Shown here one piece after another: positions 11,955 through 22,965 of a stretch of 64,000 nucleotides of DNA (the stretch's first letter is position 1; each line of letters begins with the position of its first letter). This stretch comes from Gigaspora rosea (lineage: Eukaryota > Glomeromycota > Glomeromycetes > Diversisporales > Gigasporaceae), in assembly GCA_003550325.1 (NCBI GenBank), contig QKWP01000112.1, positions 66,869-130,868 on the forward strand, written 5' to 3'. Both the position numbers and the translations under genes were made by a program. A model generated the notes under the pieces. It saw nothing but the letters and a program-made list of their open reading frames with translations. It did not search any database and had not been told where the DNA came from.

Positions 11955-12141
11955 TTATTGTACATTTCTGACGTAAGCACCTAGCCATTTTTTGCATCTT
12001 ATTGGGTCATTTCTAAACGTGATACACAAAATTTTGTTCACCTCCGATAGGAAGTGAACAAAGTTTGTATATCATGTATTAGAATTGACCCAATAACATG
12101 CATGAAAATGGCTAGGTGTTCACATAAGAAGTGTACAATAA
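11955..12141. repeat. 187-bp hairpin element adjoining the previous one
   Basis: The left arm begins TTATTGTACATTTCTGACGT and includes CACCTAGCCATTTTTTGCAT and TTATTGGGTCATTTCTAA. The right arm carries their complements (GAATTGACCCAATAACATGC, ATGAAAATGGCTAGGTG) and ends GTACAATAA. The loop is around CACCTCCGATAGGAAGTG. Two hairpins lie back to back, only 2 bp apart, and share the terminal word AGTTATTG/CAATAACT. Confidence 0.75.
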
Positions 12142-12355
12142 CTAAAAATACCCGACCATTTTAAATACGATATGCAGATCGATATTGTTAGAAAATCTTA
12201 CAATATAAAATTGGATATACATCAATACATAATTTTGATTTTATTGGTTGATCGCTCCCAACGTGACAAGCAGGAAATTAATATTCGCATTCGTTTATTG
12301 ATGCAACAAAGTAAACCAATATTATTAAAAATTTCATTAATTAATAAAATTTAAA

Positions 12356-12499
12356 CTGTTGCCATAAAGGGAAAATCTGTTATCAGGCTTTCAATCGTAT
12401 TTTGTACCGGGCATAATTTTATTAATTAAGGCTTTATCGGTTTTGTCCGGAGTAAAATGTAATTGAAAGCCCGATGATAGGTTTTCCCTTGACGACACT
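12356..12499. repeat. 144-bp hairpin MITE
   Basis: The left arm AGGGAAAATCTGTTATCAGG continues CTTTCAATCGTATTTTGTAC. The right arm GTAATTGAAAGCCCGATGAT continues AGGTTTTCCCT. The inner parts (TACCGGGCATAA against TTGTCCGGAGTA) pair more loosely. Confidence 0.75.
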
Positions 12500-12981
12500 C
12501 ATATGCATGCATATTAAAATGCACTATCGGACATTTAGAAGCATGCTATTGTTTTATTACCTTTTATGGATATTCTAGGTTGAGATGGGCATCATGCACC
12601 TCATCATTCATAGTGCTTAATCGACACATATTATAACTTATATATGCAAAAATTGACATCCGATGTGATTTCCATGATATTAATTACGTATAATTTTGGA
12701 AGTTGTGTTATTAAACATTTTATTTTTAGTCATGAATGCTGATAAGATTATATTTGAGTATACAAGCCCTGCTAAATACATTTTTATTACCAGTTTTACC
12801 AACCCCTTCAGCATCTTTCACGACATTTATTTACTATTAATAGAATTACTATAAAGACCAAATATTCGATTATTAGAGTTTAAATTATTAATAAAAATAT
12901 TTTAAGAAAAGGTGTTTACAAAAAAGAAAAAAAAAAGATTACACAATGTGAAGTTTATTTTTAGAAAACTATTTTAGAAAA

Positions 12982-14494
12982 CTATTGGATATAATCTCCC
13001 AAAGTTAATGCGAATGTTTTTGTTGCAAAGCTATTCCTTTTATGTATTGAAAAGGGAGAATTTAAATCTTCTAAAATTTCAAAAGAAAGATTTGCTAAAG
13101 CATCATGAACTAATGTAGTTACGTGATAATCATCCCAAAATAAGAAAGAATCTTTGTTTTCGTGATCATTATTATTATTATTTAAATCGGCTATTTCATC
13201 AGAATTATTATTATATAAATTAACGGCAGCATCCACACAATTAGAAATTCCGAAACAACTCATGCCGTCTTTAGTTTGTAATTCTTTAGTAAATTTATCT
13301 ATTTTTAAATATATTATTTTCACACCAGTTTCTCTGCTAAATTTTACTAAATGTTCAAGTAAATATTTATTATGAGATTCTATCATTTTAGAGATTCTAT
13401 TTTTTTCCTCAATATCGCAAGTTTTAAAAGCAGGAATTCGAGACAGGTCGTGGATATTAGGTATTAGGATAGTGTTAATACTGGGAAAAGAGTTTACTAG
13501 AAGATGGAGGGCGTCAATTAAGGATTTAACTACTTCAAGTGGGGATGCACGCATATCAGAGAAGAAATAGTCATTTCCTGTATCCCATACCTATAATTAC
13601 ATATAAATAAACACAATTAGATAAACAAAAAAAAAAAAAGTGATCGTGTGTAATGTTTAAAAAAAATACGTACTGAAAACAAAGTTCTACTAAAATCTTT
13701 AACTTTCTTTGACTTTTTTATTTTATTCGATTTTAAAAACTTTTTTAATGTTGAAGAATATGAATTCTTATTTTTGGATTTATTTGATTTAGTATTAGCA
13801 GCAATAAACATTTCAATTTGCTGTTTGATTCCGTGTACATGAAATTCAGCCTTAGGGCCCGTGCATCCTTGAATAAATTCGCTACTATTAAATTTTTTAA
13901 ATTAAAAAGAAATCAGTATAAATCTTTCATTTTAACAAAAATGTGCTAAAATTATTTACTTTGAGGTAGCGCCACCATAAGCGTAATTTATCAACTTGAT
14001 ATTGAGTAATTCAGCAAGGTATTCAGTCCAAACTTTACCATTAGTAAAATGGCCTTCATAATTTACATCAGTTGGCCATATTTTATTTGTTAAGTTGTAA
14101 CTATTTCCGTTATCTTTTTTAAAGAAAAAATATTAATAAAATTAAAATTTGTACAATAAACATCTTATAATTCTATTAACCAACAATGGTAATACAATGA
14201 TAGCATACCAGAAAAAGAATCACCAAAAGCGACATAATTTTTAAATCTTTTGCGTGAATTTACTGGGTTAGAATTGATTCTGAAGACTTTATTAGAAGCA
14301 GAAGATGAAGCGGGTTTTTGTTCTGATAGAATAGGTTTTTCTGATGAAATAGGTTTTTGTTCTGATAGAATAGGTTTTTCTGACGAATTAGGTTTTTGTT
14401 CTGATGAAGTGGATTTTTGTTTAGAGTATTGAGTTGAGGTTTTATATAAAAATGATAGAGAACTAAGAATCGAAAATGGTGTTGAGAACAACAT
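12982..14494 (-). CDS. GDSL/SGNH-family lipase or esterase, four exons
   Basis: Proposed exons on the minus strand: 14494-14209, 14113-13960, 13884-13674 and 13590-12982, an in-frame protein of 419 residues with introns of 75-95 bp. Family signatures are in order: block I YVAFGDSFS-D with the nucleophilic Ser across intron 1, block II NYAYGGATS, block III VWDTGNDYFF (Gly and Asn of the oxyanion hole), and the C-terminal FWDDYHVTTLVH (Asp and His of the catalytic triad). The N-terminus is hydrophobic enough for a secretion signal and is followed by a Ser/Lys/Pro linker of tandem SEQKP/SEKPIL repeats. SGNH enzymes hydrolyse ester bonds in lipids or acetylated sugars; the substrate is not evident. 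Intron 2 has a TAGTAG acceptor, so a one-residue alternative is possible. Confidence 0.88.
14312..14412. repeat. coding minisatellite in the GDSL gene
   Basis: About two and a half units of 39-42 bp (TTTTTGTTCTGATAGAATAG plus TTTTTCTGATGAA variants) encode the linker SEQKP...SSEKPIL of the lipase. It keeps the frame, so copy number may vary without breaking the gene. Confidence 0.7.
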
Positions 14495-14786
14495 TTTTTT
14501 GACGTGTTAACAGATTTCTATAAGTCTAATTGCTGAATTATTATTGAATTAGCTATAGCTTTTATTTTTATTTTTTTTTTCAATAAACGGGAAAAATTTC
14601 GTCCATTTTTATACAGTTCGAGTTCTTGGTGTACGGAATTTAAAGCCCTTCCACGCGGAACTATATGCATAGATTTGTTTATATATGCATAATTTTATCG
14701 CTTCTCGCATTAAGATTAAACTGAATTTATGAAATGCAAATTATATTATCCTTTGTTTTAAAGTGAATATTATAACAGAATATTAT

Positions 14787-15016
14787 ATGTCGGGGATGAT
14801 GCTGAAATCGGATGATGCTGAAATTTGGGGTCTCTATTTGAAACTATAAGCCTTGCTAAAATCCACATATACTCTTTAAATATCAAATCTACACCCAAAC
14901 CTTACCCTAACCCTATAAGACAAAACAAAAAAAATCATCTCAAAAAAATTTTAAAATTTCATATCAAAATAGATCAAAATTTCAGGATCATCCGATTTCA
15001 GCATCATCCCCGACAT
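14787..15016. repeat. MITE with 28-bp terminal inverted repeats and a CCCTAACCCTA core
   Basis: The ends ATGTCGGGGATGATGCTGAA and TTTCAGCATCATCCCCGACA are complementary, extending through ATCGGATGAT. A second GGATGATGCTGAAAT follows the left repeat. The core CTTACCCTAACCCTATAAG and the AAAATTTCATATCAAAATAG segment are shared with 51898-52090. Confidence 0.85.
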
Positions 15017-17770
15017 TATATATGTCTTTAAATTTTTTTTTAAAACTGCTTCAAACTATTTAAAATACTATTATCCAAATATTAAATAATACAACGTCGT
15101 TAGTTGTTAAGAATACAAGTCTACAATTAATTTAACATGCAATTCTAAAATGCTTAATTTTTTTAAGATCTTCATAATTAACATTACATGTGAATTTATT
15201 CCATGTGATATTGCTTCGAACTTCAAATACGAATTTACAGTAATACGAAATTTAAACATATATACACTGTGTAACAATTCGATCGAAAGTATTCTAATAA
15301 ATGCAAATGGTATAACGAACAATTAATGCAAACATATTGCGAAAACTATATCAATAAGGATTTTCAAACGTCAAATGCATTCATTGTAAATCATAGAAAT
15401 CATAGAAACATCTTGCATACTATCTATAATTTGTTACATATGATTTTCCAATCAAATTAGTCTCTTGATGTTAAAACCCAATGTTAGGATGGATTTTTTT
15501 AAACCACTACGAAACTAGCATTTACTACGGTGTATTGTCACTTGGATTGTTTCATTTAGACATGACATGTGGATATATAAAATTTTATATGTCAAAATTT
15601 GTTTAAATTTATCAATATATAATTTTATATGCCAAATTCGCTCAGTTGGCAACACTATTCTACATGTTGAATTTATTGATCAATTTACTGTATTTTTTCT
15701 CTCATATTCGAAGAACAATAATCTATTAAACGATTTGAAAAAAGATTCATAAATTATGCGTTTCTGAAACAAGTGAACAATATACTGTAATAATAGACAT
15801 TTCGGTATATATTTTTAATAATGTGGATGAGCTTATCGTATATCGAAATCGTACCAATAATCGAAAACCACTTTCAATACTAATCTTTTTATCTATCTAA
15901 ACTAATGAACTAGATATATTATTTAACATTGTTTCATATATAGTTTAGCTCTTTGAACATATTTTATTAATAACTTATCTTTATGCGGTTCCTATCTAAC
16001 CCATTGTTTTATTACCAAATTAAGCTATAAAACATAAAGAACCATTTATAAAATAATATTATGACACAGAACCTGTAGAAATATGCATTATGCACCTCGA
16101 TATATTTTTAGGTCGATATATATAATCCGAAGCACAGATCAATGCATATTAATAAATCTCTCCATTGTGATCTACACATTACATAAAATAGTTCGGGTTA
16201 TTATGGTTTTGAATGTTCTATATTCATTCTTTACTTTATTCTACCAATAGAATCAAATACGGAGTATTAGACCATCATTGTTTAACTCCTAACCAAGTGT
16301 TTTTTGAATTCGAGTTGATTATTATTTAATTTGTTTAATTTTTTTAATGATAATTTTATTAATTATATAATTTTTTAATTTATGGACATACAATTTACAT
16401 TCAATTTTGTAAACTACAGTTTATGTTATGAAAAAAAAATACTTTATTATATTTTAAAATTATTTATTGTATTATTTATATTTTAAAATTATTTATCGAA
16501 TCATTTTAGAAATTTTATCCAATTCTATCTCCGAGTTTCATTTCTCCGATTACGTACGTATAAATGCATCGAATTTAAGCTCTAAAGCATCGATTTAAAC
16601 AAAAACCATCAAATATTCCAATCAGCATTTTACTCCTTTATGCAATTTTATATTTGCATAATTTACCGTGCGTATCACATAAAATAGTGTGCTAGTACAA
16701 ATTTAAGTACAAATGATGTTTGTCAATAATTAACAATAGATTCTCGGGAATTTTTAATTTACTGATAAGGACTTAACTTCAATTAAAATCTCAAAATGCA
16801 GATATCACACTGAGTGGTTCGGTCTTTTCCATAAAGAAAATGATATATGTAAATCTATGCATTCCTGAAACAAAAAAAATGTAGTATCCTTAATATTTCA
16901 AATGAAAATATTGGTTGTATATGTTTTTTTTTAATGTGATAAGTGGAAAAAAAGAATAATAATATAGAACTGTTGTATGGGTCCATGAAAATTCATGGAT
17001 CTGGTCAATCCTAGTTTGGATGTAGACTAGATCGACATTTTTGCTAGTATGGAACTGGATAGTGGGACTTTGGGATTAATCCAATTTAACAAAATAAACA
17101 ACAAAACCTGAATAGCCAATCAAGAGAGGCTCTTATATGTGACGAGTGGATAAGTCAAGGTTCGGTCGTCACTGCAAGCATGATCGTAACAAATTCGGAG
17201 TGAATAGAGCAGATGAAAATTAGAAGTTCAAAGTCTAAAACTTGAAAATTGTTGTCTGTCTTGTCTCTGGATGAAAATGCCCTTTATTTATGAGTAAATG
17301 AATAAATAGATATATCTCAAAATAATCCAATTAATCTGCCCGATACTACTAATCTCTCCTATTTGACTGATATAACTGATCTGACCATGGCCAAATTCTT
17401 TTTATATATTTTGCAATCATATTCAGATTGCAAGACATTTCTCTTTTAAATAGGTTTCGAATCATTTAATACTTGTAGTTGTAAACCCGACTCAGAAGAG
17501 ATGTTTATAAAAGATGTTAGATGAATGTGTCTTCTCTTTATTCTTTTTGAATTTATCTTCATACTGTAGTTATCATTTTGCAATTATATTAGGATTGCAA
17601 GAAATTTCTGCTCTGATCAATAAAAGATACATTTTTCTCGTATTCATTGTGAACCTTTTTGGTTATAACAGTTTCATGATAAAGAATAGCTGTGGTAGCT
17701 CTCCCACAAAAAATTTTACCCCCGTGATTTTTATCCAATGAAATTCTATAGGGTTATGGTGAGATTAGGA
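15017..17770. other. long AT-rich stretch without recognised genes
   Basis: No reading frame has convincing protein composition. Visible structure: a short tandem TATTTATATTTTAAAATTAT near 16450-16495, and two related words near 17416 and 17576 (TTTTGCAATCATATTCAGATTGCAAG and its variant), possibly part of a worn retroelement end. Confidence 0.4.
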
Positions 17771-17858
17771 AAATTAGTGGGGACACGTGATGGATTTTGT
17801 GATGATCGTCATAAAATTTCGGTAAATATTTTTCGGTAATAAAAAGTATAGTTTTCAA

Positions 17859-17920
17859 TAATATAACTTTCGGCCGGTACAAAACATACCGCAATAATAT
17901 ATCGGCCGAAAATTATATTA
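17859..17920. repeat. CGGCCG hairpin, 62 bp
   Basis: The arms TAATATAACTTTCGGCCG and CGGCCGAAAATTATATTA flank GTACAAAACATACCGCAATA. A second, nearly identical copy lies at about 19359-19420. Confidence 0.8.
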
Positions 17921-17950
17921 TCGAAAAATTATTACCGAAAAATAATACGA

Positions 17951-18108
17951 CAGGGTGAAACCCGCGCAGCTAGCTAGTAAAATCCGCTATGCAGATCACA
18001 TGAGGGTGAAATCCGCGTTAACCTATAAAACACTATGCTAACGCGGATTTCACCCAAACCCTATGATCAAAGCGGGTTTTACTAGCTAGCTGCGCGGGTT
18101 TCACCCTG
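17951..18108. repeat. 158-bp hairpin element with an inner hairpin
   Basis: The termini CAGGGTGAAACCCGCGCAGC-TAGCTAGTA and TACTAGCTAGC-TGCGCGGGTTTCACCCTG are perfect complements over about 29 bp. Inside, GGGTGAAATCCGCGTTA and TAACGCGGATTTCACCC pair again (about 18004-18055). The inner arm is a variant of the outer one. Confidence 0.85.
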
Positions 18109-18172
18109 ACATAAAATAATTATCGAAATTTGGATGATCATCACAAAATTCATCACGTGTCCCACTAATTTT

Positions 18173-18809
18173 CAAATCAGCTGTAATGTTTTTGTGGGAA
18201 ATCTATAGGCGTTAAAAACATCATTTGACCATATGGCGGATTTGTTTCCACTCAATATTGTCACAAATTCAGGTTTATCACATAAAAACATGACCATTAA
18301 CCAATCAAATTAATAACGTGACATTTGTTAATCAAAAAATATGATTAAAAAAATCAATAACAATTTCAAACGATTTATTATCAATTATCAAATTATTTAT
18401 TATCAGCGAAGCTTTATTTAATTATATATTTTTAAATAGTAATTCGGCTCGATATTTCTGTCATCACCATCTACTAGAGACGCATTTCAACTTTTAGCTT
18501 ATATTAAATTAAACAATATCTCTCATACATTTTGATCTAAATCACATCTACACAACTACTATAAAATTATAACACACAAGATATAAAATACTGTTAATTA
18601 AAATAATTGAAGATTATCTAAAACGTCTAGTAATTTTTTGTTGACTATATCTAGTAAACTAATGTTTTAGTTTTGAGATTAGTGAATATTAATACGAAGT
18701 AAAAAAAATTGTCAATTTTGTAAGGTCTTACTGAATGAATATAAACACGGAAATTCATACCACAATACCGAAACTATTCATGTATTCTGAAATAACTATT
18801 CTTGTTTGT
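18173..18809. other. AT-rich intergenic DNA
   Basis: No gene or clear repeat was recognised. Confidence 0.4.
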
Positions 18810-19076
18810 TTAGCCACATACTGCACATGATCCCATGTTTTTACGTTGTCTATATTCTTTTTTATTCGTGCTTAAATTTCTATCAAATAAAACCAACTCA
18901 GTATAATGTTTATAACAAAGTTGATAGTACAAACCAAGTTCAGCGTTTAAATCCTGAGCAGCAGGGTTTTGCATAGCTTTAAGTGAGGGTTTTGGTATTA
19001 GTTTACGAAACTTTTCTCTGCCACATACTGCACAGGGTCCCGTATTTCTATGTTGTGATTCCTTTGACATCGTCAC
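18810..19076 (-). pseudogene. zinc-ribbon-like protein fragment
   Basis: An 88-residue frame with the Cys pattern GPCAVCGREKF, then YYQLCYKHYTEL, and a second GSCAVCG right at the end, where the frame stops. The repeated CAVCG suggests a truncated tandem zinc-binding protein. It stands alone between repeats with no clear introns. It may come from a transposon gene, but no family is recognised. Confidence 0.4.
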
Positions 19077-19358
19077 TAATAAGTTTTTATTCTTGCGGGA
19101 TCCCTGAAACTAAGGTCTTAGTGAATATAAATGTGAAATTCCAACTGTCATATTTTTAGAAAAAAAGTTTTAGCTCTATTATTACAAAGCCCTAAATATT
19201 TACTATTGTATTTAATAAATCAACCAATCAACGTTAATTATCACATTTTTTGTCGATCGGAAATAAATCCAGTGTCCCAAAATAGCGAACGTTATGATGA
19301 TTGGTTAATTTTGAAGATCATCTCACCATATTACGTGATGAATTAAGTATTATAAGTA

Positions 19359-19496
19359 TTATATAATTTTCGGCCGGTACAAAACATATCGCGATAATAT
19401 ATCGGCCGAAAATTATATTACTGTAATGTATTACTGTATTATCGAAAAACTATTAGATGATCATCACAAAATTCATCACGTGTCCCACTAATTTTA
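19359..19496. repeat. partial second copy of the 17.8-18.2 kb repeat nest
   Basis: It contains the CGGCCG hairpin (TTTTCGGCCGGTACAAAACATA...ATCGGCCGAAAATTATATTA) followed by the right arm GATGATCATCACAAAATTCA and CACGTGTCCCACTAATTTT, without the CAGGGTGAAACC element. It probably shows the nest before that insertion. Confidence 0.7.
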
Positions 19497-19899
19497 ACAA
19501 ATGTATAAGATTTATCGAAATGCATTTGTAAATAAACGAATAGTATATAATAAGATCACATGCTTTGCGGCCTGATTTATTATTGGTGCCCAAATCGTTA
19601 TATAAAGTAAATTTTTTATACTTGTTACACAGAATNATAGTATATAATAAGATCACATGCTTTGCGGCCTGATTTATTATTGGTGCCCAAATCGTTATAT
19701 AAAGTAAATTTTTTATACTTGTTACACAGAATAGTCTATTTTTCGCATAAATATCCTTACTTAGGCAGTTTTATGCAGCCTAAAGGTCACTATTATTATT
19801 TTTATTTCTATGTAAGTGGGGTGGGAGGCATGTGATCTTATTATATACTATTCATTTATTTACAAATGCATTTCGATAAATCTCATACATTCGTTAAAA
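19493..19899. repeat. element with about 75-bp inverted ends (ATAGTATATAATAAGATCAC)
   Basis: The left end TTTTAACAAATGTATAAGAT... and AATAGTATATAATAAGATCA pair with the right end GATCTTATTATATACTATTC...ATCTCATACATTCGTTAAAA. A related copy in opposite orientation occupies about 52660-53518. The apparent length is inflated by the duplication at the N (19636). Confidence 0.7.
19540..19732. other. identical 96-bp duplication on both sides of a single N
   Basis: Bases 19540-19635 and 19637-19732 appear identical and meet at the single ambiguous base 19636. This is the expected look of two contig ends joined without merging their overlap, rather than a real tandem repeat. Confidence 0.85.
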
Positions 19900-19984
19900 T
19901 AAACTTCATAGTATATAATAAAATCACATGCTACTTTAAAGCAAAAAACGTTTTCCTTTAGTTCGATCGAGCCTGGTTTATAAT

Positions 19985-20890
19985 TCTTTCCGTGACATTG
20001 TTCTGTTCCAACATAATTTTAATGCTCTTTGATAGAAACGTTGGTAGGTATGCGTATTAGACCAGTTCCCTAGAGCTAATATTGAATTAAGATCGACACC
20101 TGCATTTTGAGTCAGCAATGCTAATAAAACACAGATGTCTTTCGCCTTGCCCTCCGGTACTAAATTCCTAATATATCTTTTAACCAGTTTGCAATTGTAT
20201 CTACTGCGGCTGGTTTATGATCTCCTACGTTTGATAAAAATATCGACATCTTTTTTTTTGTTCCTCTGTGGTTCAAAAATTTTGTGTCTTCTGCTGGTAA
20301 CAAAGTAATGTTGTTGCTGAGCAAAGGTTTGTGTCTTCATGGTATTTGCCGATAAACACCTTTTTGGAACGCTTCTTACTAATTCCATGACCTAGTACAA
20401 TGTTTGATTCCCTGGGGTTCAGGCACTGGAGGGTTACCCCGTTTGTGTGTTATTAATCGTAGTTAAGTCCAACATGGCCAGGTCAGAAGGGCGTGAGGCT
20501 GATGATAAAGCGCAAAGAAAAGCAGTCTTTTTTGCCAATGCTATTAGTGGTAGAAGATCGTTGTTTCCCAATGATACTATAAGGTAATGGGCCCTATTCC
20601 TAGAAATACCCCTATTGCTAGAATCTTGTATTTTTTGCTGCAACGTACTATAAAACACAAATTGCTTCAACAAGTCACGTGAATACAAATATATATGTTA
20701 GAATATATCATGTTGCATAAAATTAACCATTTGTATAACCATAGAACCATATTTATTACTATAGTAACCTTTGAAGCAATTACAAAAGACAAATGTGCTA
20801 ATTTACAATCCGTTTTAGATGATTTTGCTACCAAAATGTTTGTCTCAATGAGACGTTCTAACAAGCCCAAAATCGCTAAAATCTGATTAC
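19985..20890 (-). mobile_element. tyrosine-recombinase fossil (DIRS/Crypton-like)
   Basis: The minus strand shows pieces of a tyrosine recombinase in order: a region around LALAKKTAFLCALS-type sequence with the catalytic-Arg context SASRPSDLAMLDL, a middle block (KKVFIGKYHEDTNLC), and a C-terminal block with the family-like ILALGNWSNTHTYQRFYQRA. This matches the integrase of DIRS-like or Crypton elements. It is broken in several places and looks old. No terminal repeats were identified. Confidence 0.65.
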
Positions 20891-21689
20891 AGGATCCAAA
20901 GATCATCACAATTTTGTATTGTTTTATTAGTAAATTTACAAAAACAAACCATTATAAAATTGCCAGCCATCATAAGTATGCCCATTCTTAATTATCTGAT
21001 TGGATAAAAAAAGTGCCTTGACTAATAATAGAATACATCGTCATATATTGCAAAATCATTTCTCACAATGATCATATTCTTGTGAGATCTGGTTGATCAG
21101 CTTTCCTATATATGTGCACTAATAGAGCTTTAATATAACAAGAAACAATATTACAATAACATATTAGAATGCCACGATCATTTTTTATTAGATGGCAATA
21201 TAATTTTTAGATTGGTTAGTAGTTAGCTTCTTATATCAATACAATGAAAAACCCATAATAATAAAAATAGATTGCAAAGTGACAGTAGATCACATTATCA
21301 AAAGGGATATAGCCACCCATATTGGATCTCCTGCACATGTGAAGAATCAGATAGAATTGGACAACACATGTCAATGACAGATGCATTGGCACAAACTAGA
21401 ATAAAACAGAAACCGGCATTAAAGAGAATAAAAAAAATTCAATTACACTTTGAAATTTTTGTAATCAGGCTGTAAGAAACTTTTAAAACTGTAAATATTG
21501 TGATATTTTTTTGCGACATTTGATCATTTGATGTTAATGTCATAATAAATTCGTAATTTGTCTATTTTTGTAAATTAATAATCAGTTATTATTGATTATT
21601 TTTTTAAAAAATCAACTTTTGTTCATTATGTACACTTTGTACAGTATCTTTCATATTTAGAAAATTGTTTCCACTCTTATGTGCACTTT
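20891..21689. other. AT-rich DNA without a gene
   Basis: No supported coding region or repeat was found; small frames here are not convincing. Confidence 0.4.
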
Positions 21690-21824
21690 GTATCTTTGAA
21701 GTTACAGATAATGAACATACTATGGTAGAAGTATAATGGTTCGGGACATAGCAAGATAGCTAATAGCACAGTAATATACTTTTTTTTAATACAGTTCTAC
21801 TATTTTGTATGATAATGAATATAG
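21690..21824. repeat. left remnant of the 120-bp satellite
   Basis: One unit (ATGGTTCGGGACATAGCAAG, AATACAGTTCTACTATTTTG, GATAATGAATATAG) of the satellite that resumes at 30837. The gypsy element inserted here. Confidence 0.7.
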
Positions 21825-22525
21825 TGTCAACCTGGAAATTCACCTCTTCCAGAACTTCAGGAGACTGCTAATTATAGTATGACGACTATAACATGACAGC
21901 TTTAGGGTTTATGGCGTCCAAATGGGACTTAACAAAGAGGTTTTTGAGTGATTTATGTATTAAGGCAAAGAGGCAAACAATTAATAGTATATGAGGATAC
22001 TAAGAATTGTATCTTTATTATATTCCAGTGTATGAAGACACTGCACTTCCCAGAGGGCAGAAAGCAGTGTATTTATAGAGAAATTACATGTATAAATTAT
22101 TACAATAAAGATATACAAATTCAATTTAAAAACTATTTATAGTACTAAAGGTAATGCGAAACTAATAGATATGTTATATATAAAAGATATAAAAGATATA
22201 AAAGATATAATATATATAAAAGATATGAAAGATATGAAAGATATAAAAGATATGTTAGATCCTTAAGATCCTTTAGATCCTTTAGATTCGTAAGATTTTG
22301 AACGCAGTATTATTGCCTAATAAGGTTAAGATATTTGTCTATCTTGTTCTATTAATAGTTCAACACAAATGTCTTCCGATCTTGTGATCCCGTGATCAGA
22401 ATCACATGATCTATAGCTCATTAGAAGCGTCTCGATGAGCTGAATCCAATGGTAGTTGTTTCATCTTCCTAACTTCTATGGGTCGAAAGTTATAGGCAAA
22501 AAGGTGAAAACTCTTAAGGTTAACA
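21825..22525 (-). repeat. 3' LTR of the gypsy element
   Basis: 701 bp, TG...CA bounded, with an AAAGATAT/GATATGTTA microsatellite at about 22180-22260 and a copy of the 115-bp recurrent motif at about 22387-22495. Confidence 0.93.
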
Positions 22526-22561
22526 ATTCTCCCTGACTTAGTTTTGAGCTCCGAGAAAAAC

Positions 22562-22945
22562 TTATATGAGGGCTTGATAATCACTAGCAGAAAGTCTAGC
22601 AATTTTGGCCAAGGTGGTGTTACTAGTTCGGAATATTTGATCTACTCCTATTCCTGCAAATATATTATAGGTTCGTATAGAAGCATTATAATAATATTGC
22701 GATATTTTTCTTTTACTTATTCGTCGTTCTTCTGGGTATTGTTCTAACAATTCACCCAGGTAGTATGCATAAGCTAACTGATGTTTTCTCATTATAGCTC
22801 GGGTTCTAAGGAGTTTTCTATATGTCCTTATAATTCTCTCTTGTAGGTCCTGAGAATCATCTGTAGGTCGTGGAGGTACTACCGGATTTGCTGGTACAGT
22901 ATTCAATAAATCGATAAGAATGATATTGAAATCGGTGTTATTCAT
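22562..22945 (-). CDS. accessory ORF behind integrase, unknown function
   Basis: 127 residues between integrase and the 3' LTR. It is charged and helical, with RTYRKLLRTRAIMRKHQLAY, YYLGELLEQYPEERRISKRK and a Tyr-rich SQYYYNASIRTYNIFAG block followed by GVDQIFRTSNTTLAKIARLS. No retroviral domain is recognised. From memory similar Tyr-rich helical modules occur in unannotated fungal proteins, which would suggest capture of a host sequence, but this is inference. The position is that of accessory or env-like genes, yet there is no membrane segment. Confidence 0.65.
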   Translation of the reverse strand: MNNTDFNIILIDLLNTVPANPVVPPRPTDDSQDLQERIIRTYRKLLRTRAIMRKHQLAYAYYLGELLEQYPEERRISKRKISQYYYNASIRTYNIFAGIGVDQIFRTSNTTLAKIARLSASDYQALI

Positions 22946-22965
22946 GGTGAAAGTTGAAATTAAGA

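Larger units (their letters stand above)
17771..18172. repeat. inverted-repeat element containing two other inverted repeats
   Basis: The outer arms AAATTAGTGGGGACACGTGA-TGGATTTTGTGATGATCGTC and GATGATCATCACAAAATTCA-TCACGTGTCCCACTAATTT pair over about 50 bp. A copy of the right arm occurs at about 19452-19496. Confidence 0.8.

Noticed and set aside
17090-17660. Solo LTR
   Set aside because: The composition resembles an LTR, with related words near 17416 and 17576, but no TG...CA ends or target duplication could be found.
17514-17741. Small coding gene
   Set aside because: 75 codons, hydrophobic by AT bias, no conserved motif and no support from neighbouring sequence.
22417-22441. Self-cleaving ribozyme in the recurrent motif
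   Set aside because: A short stem is visible, but the conserved core of hammerhead or twister ribozymes is absent.
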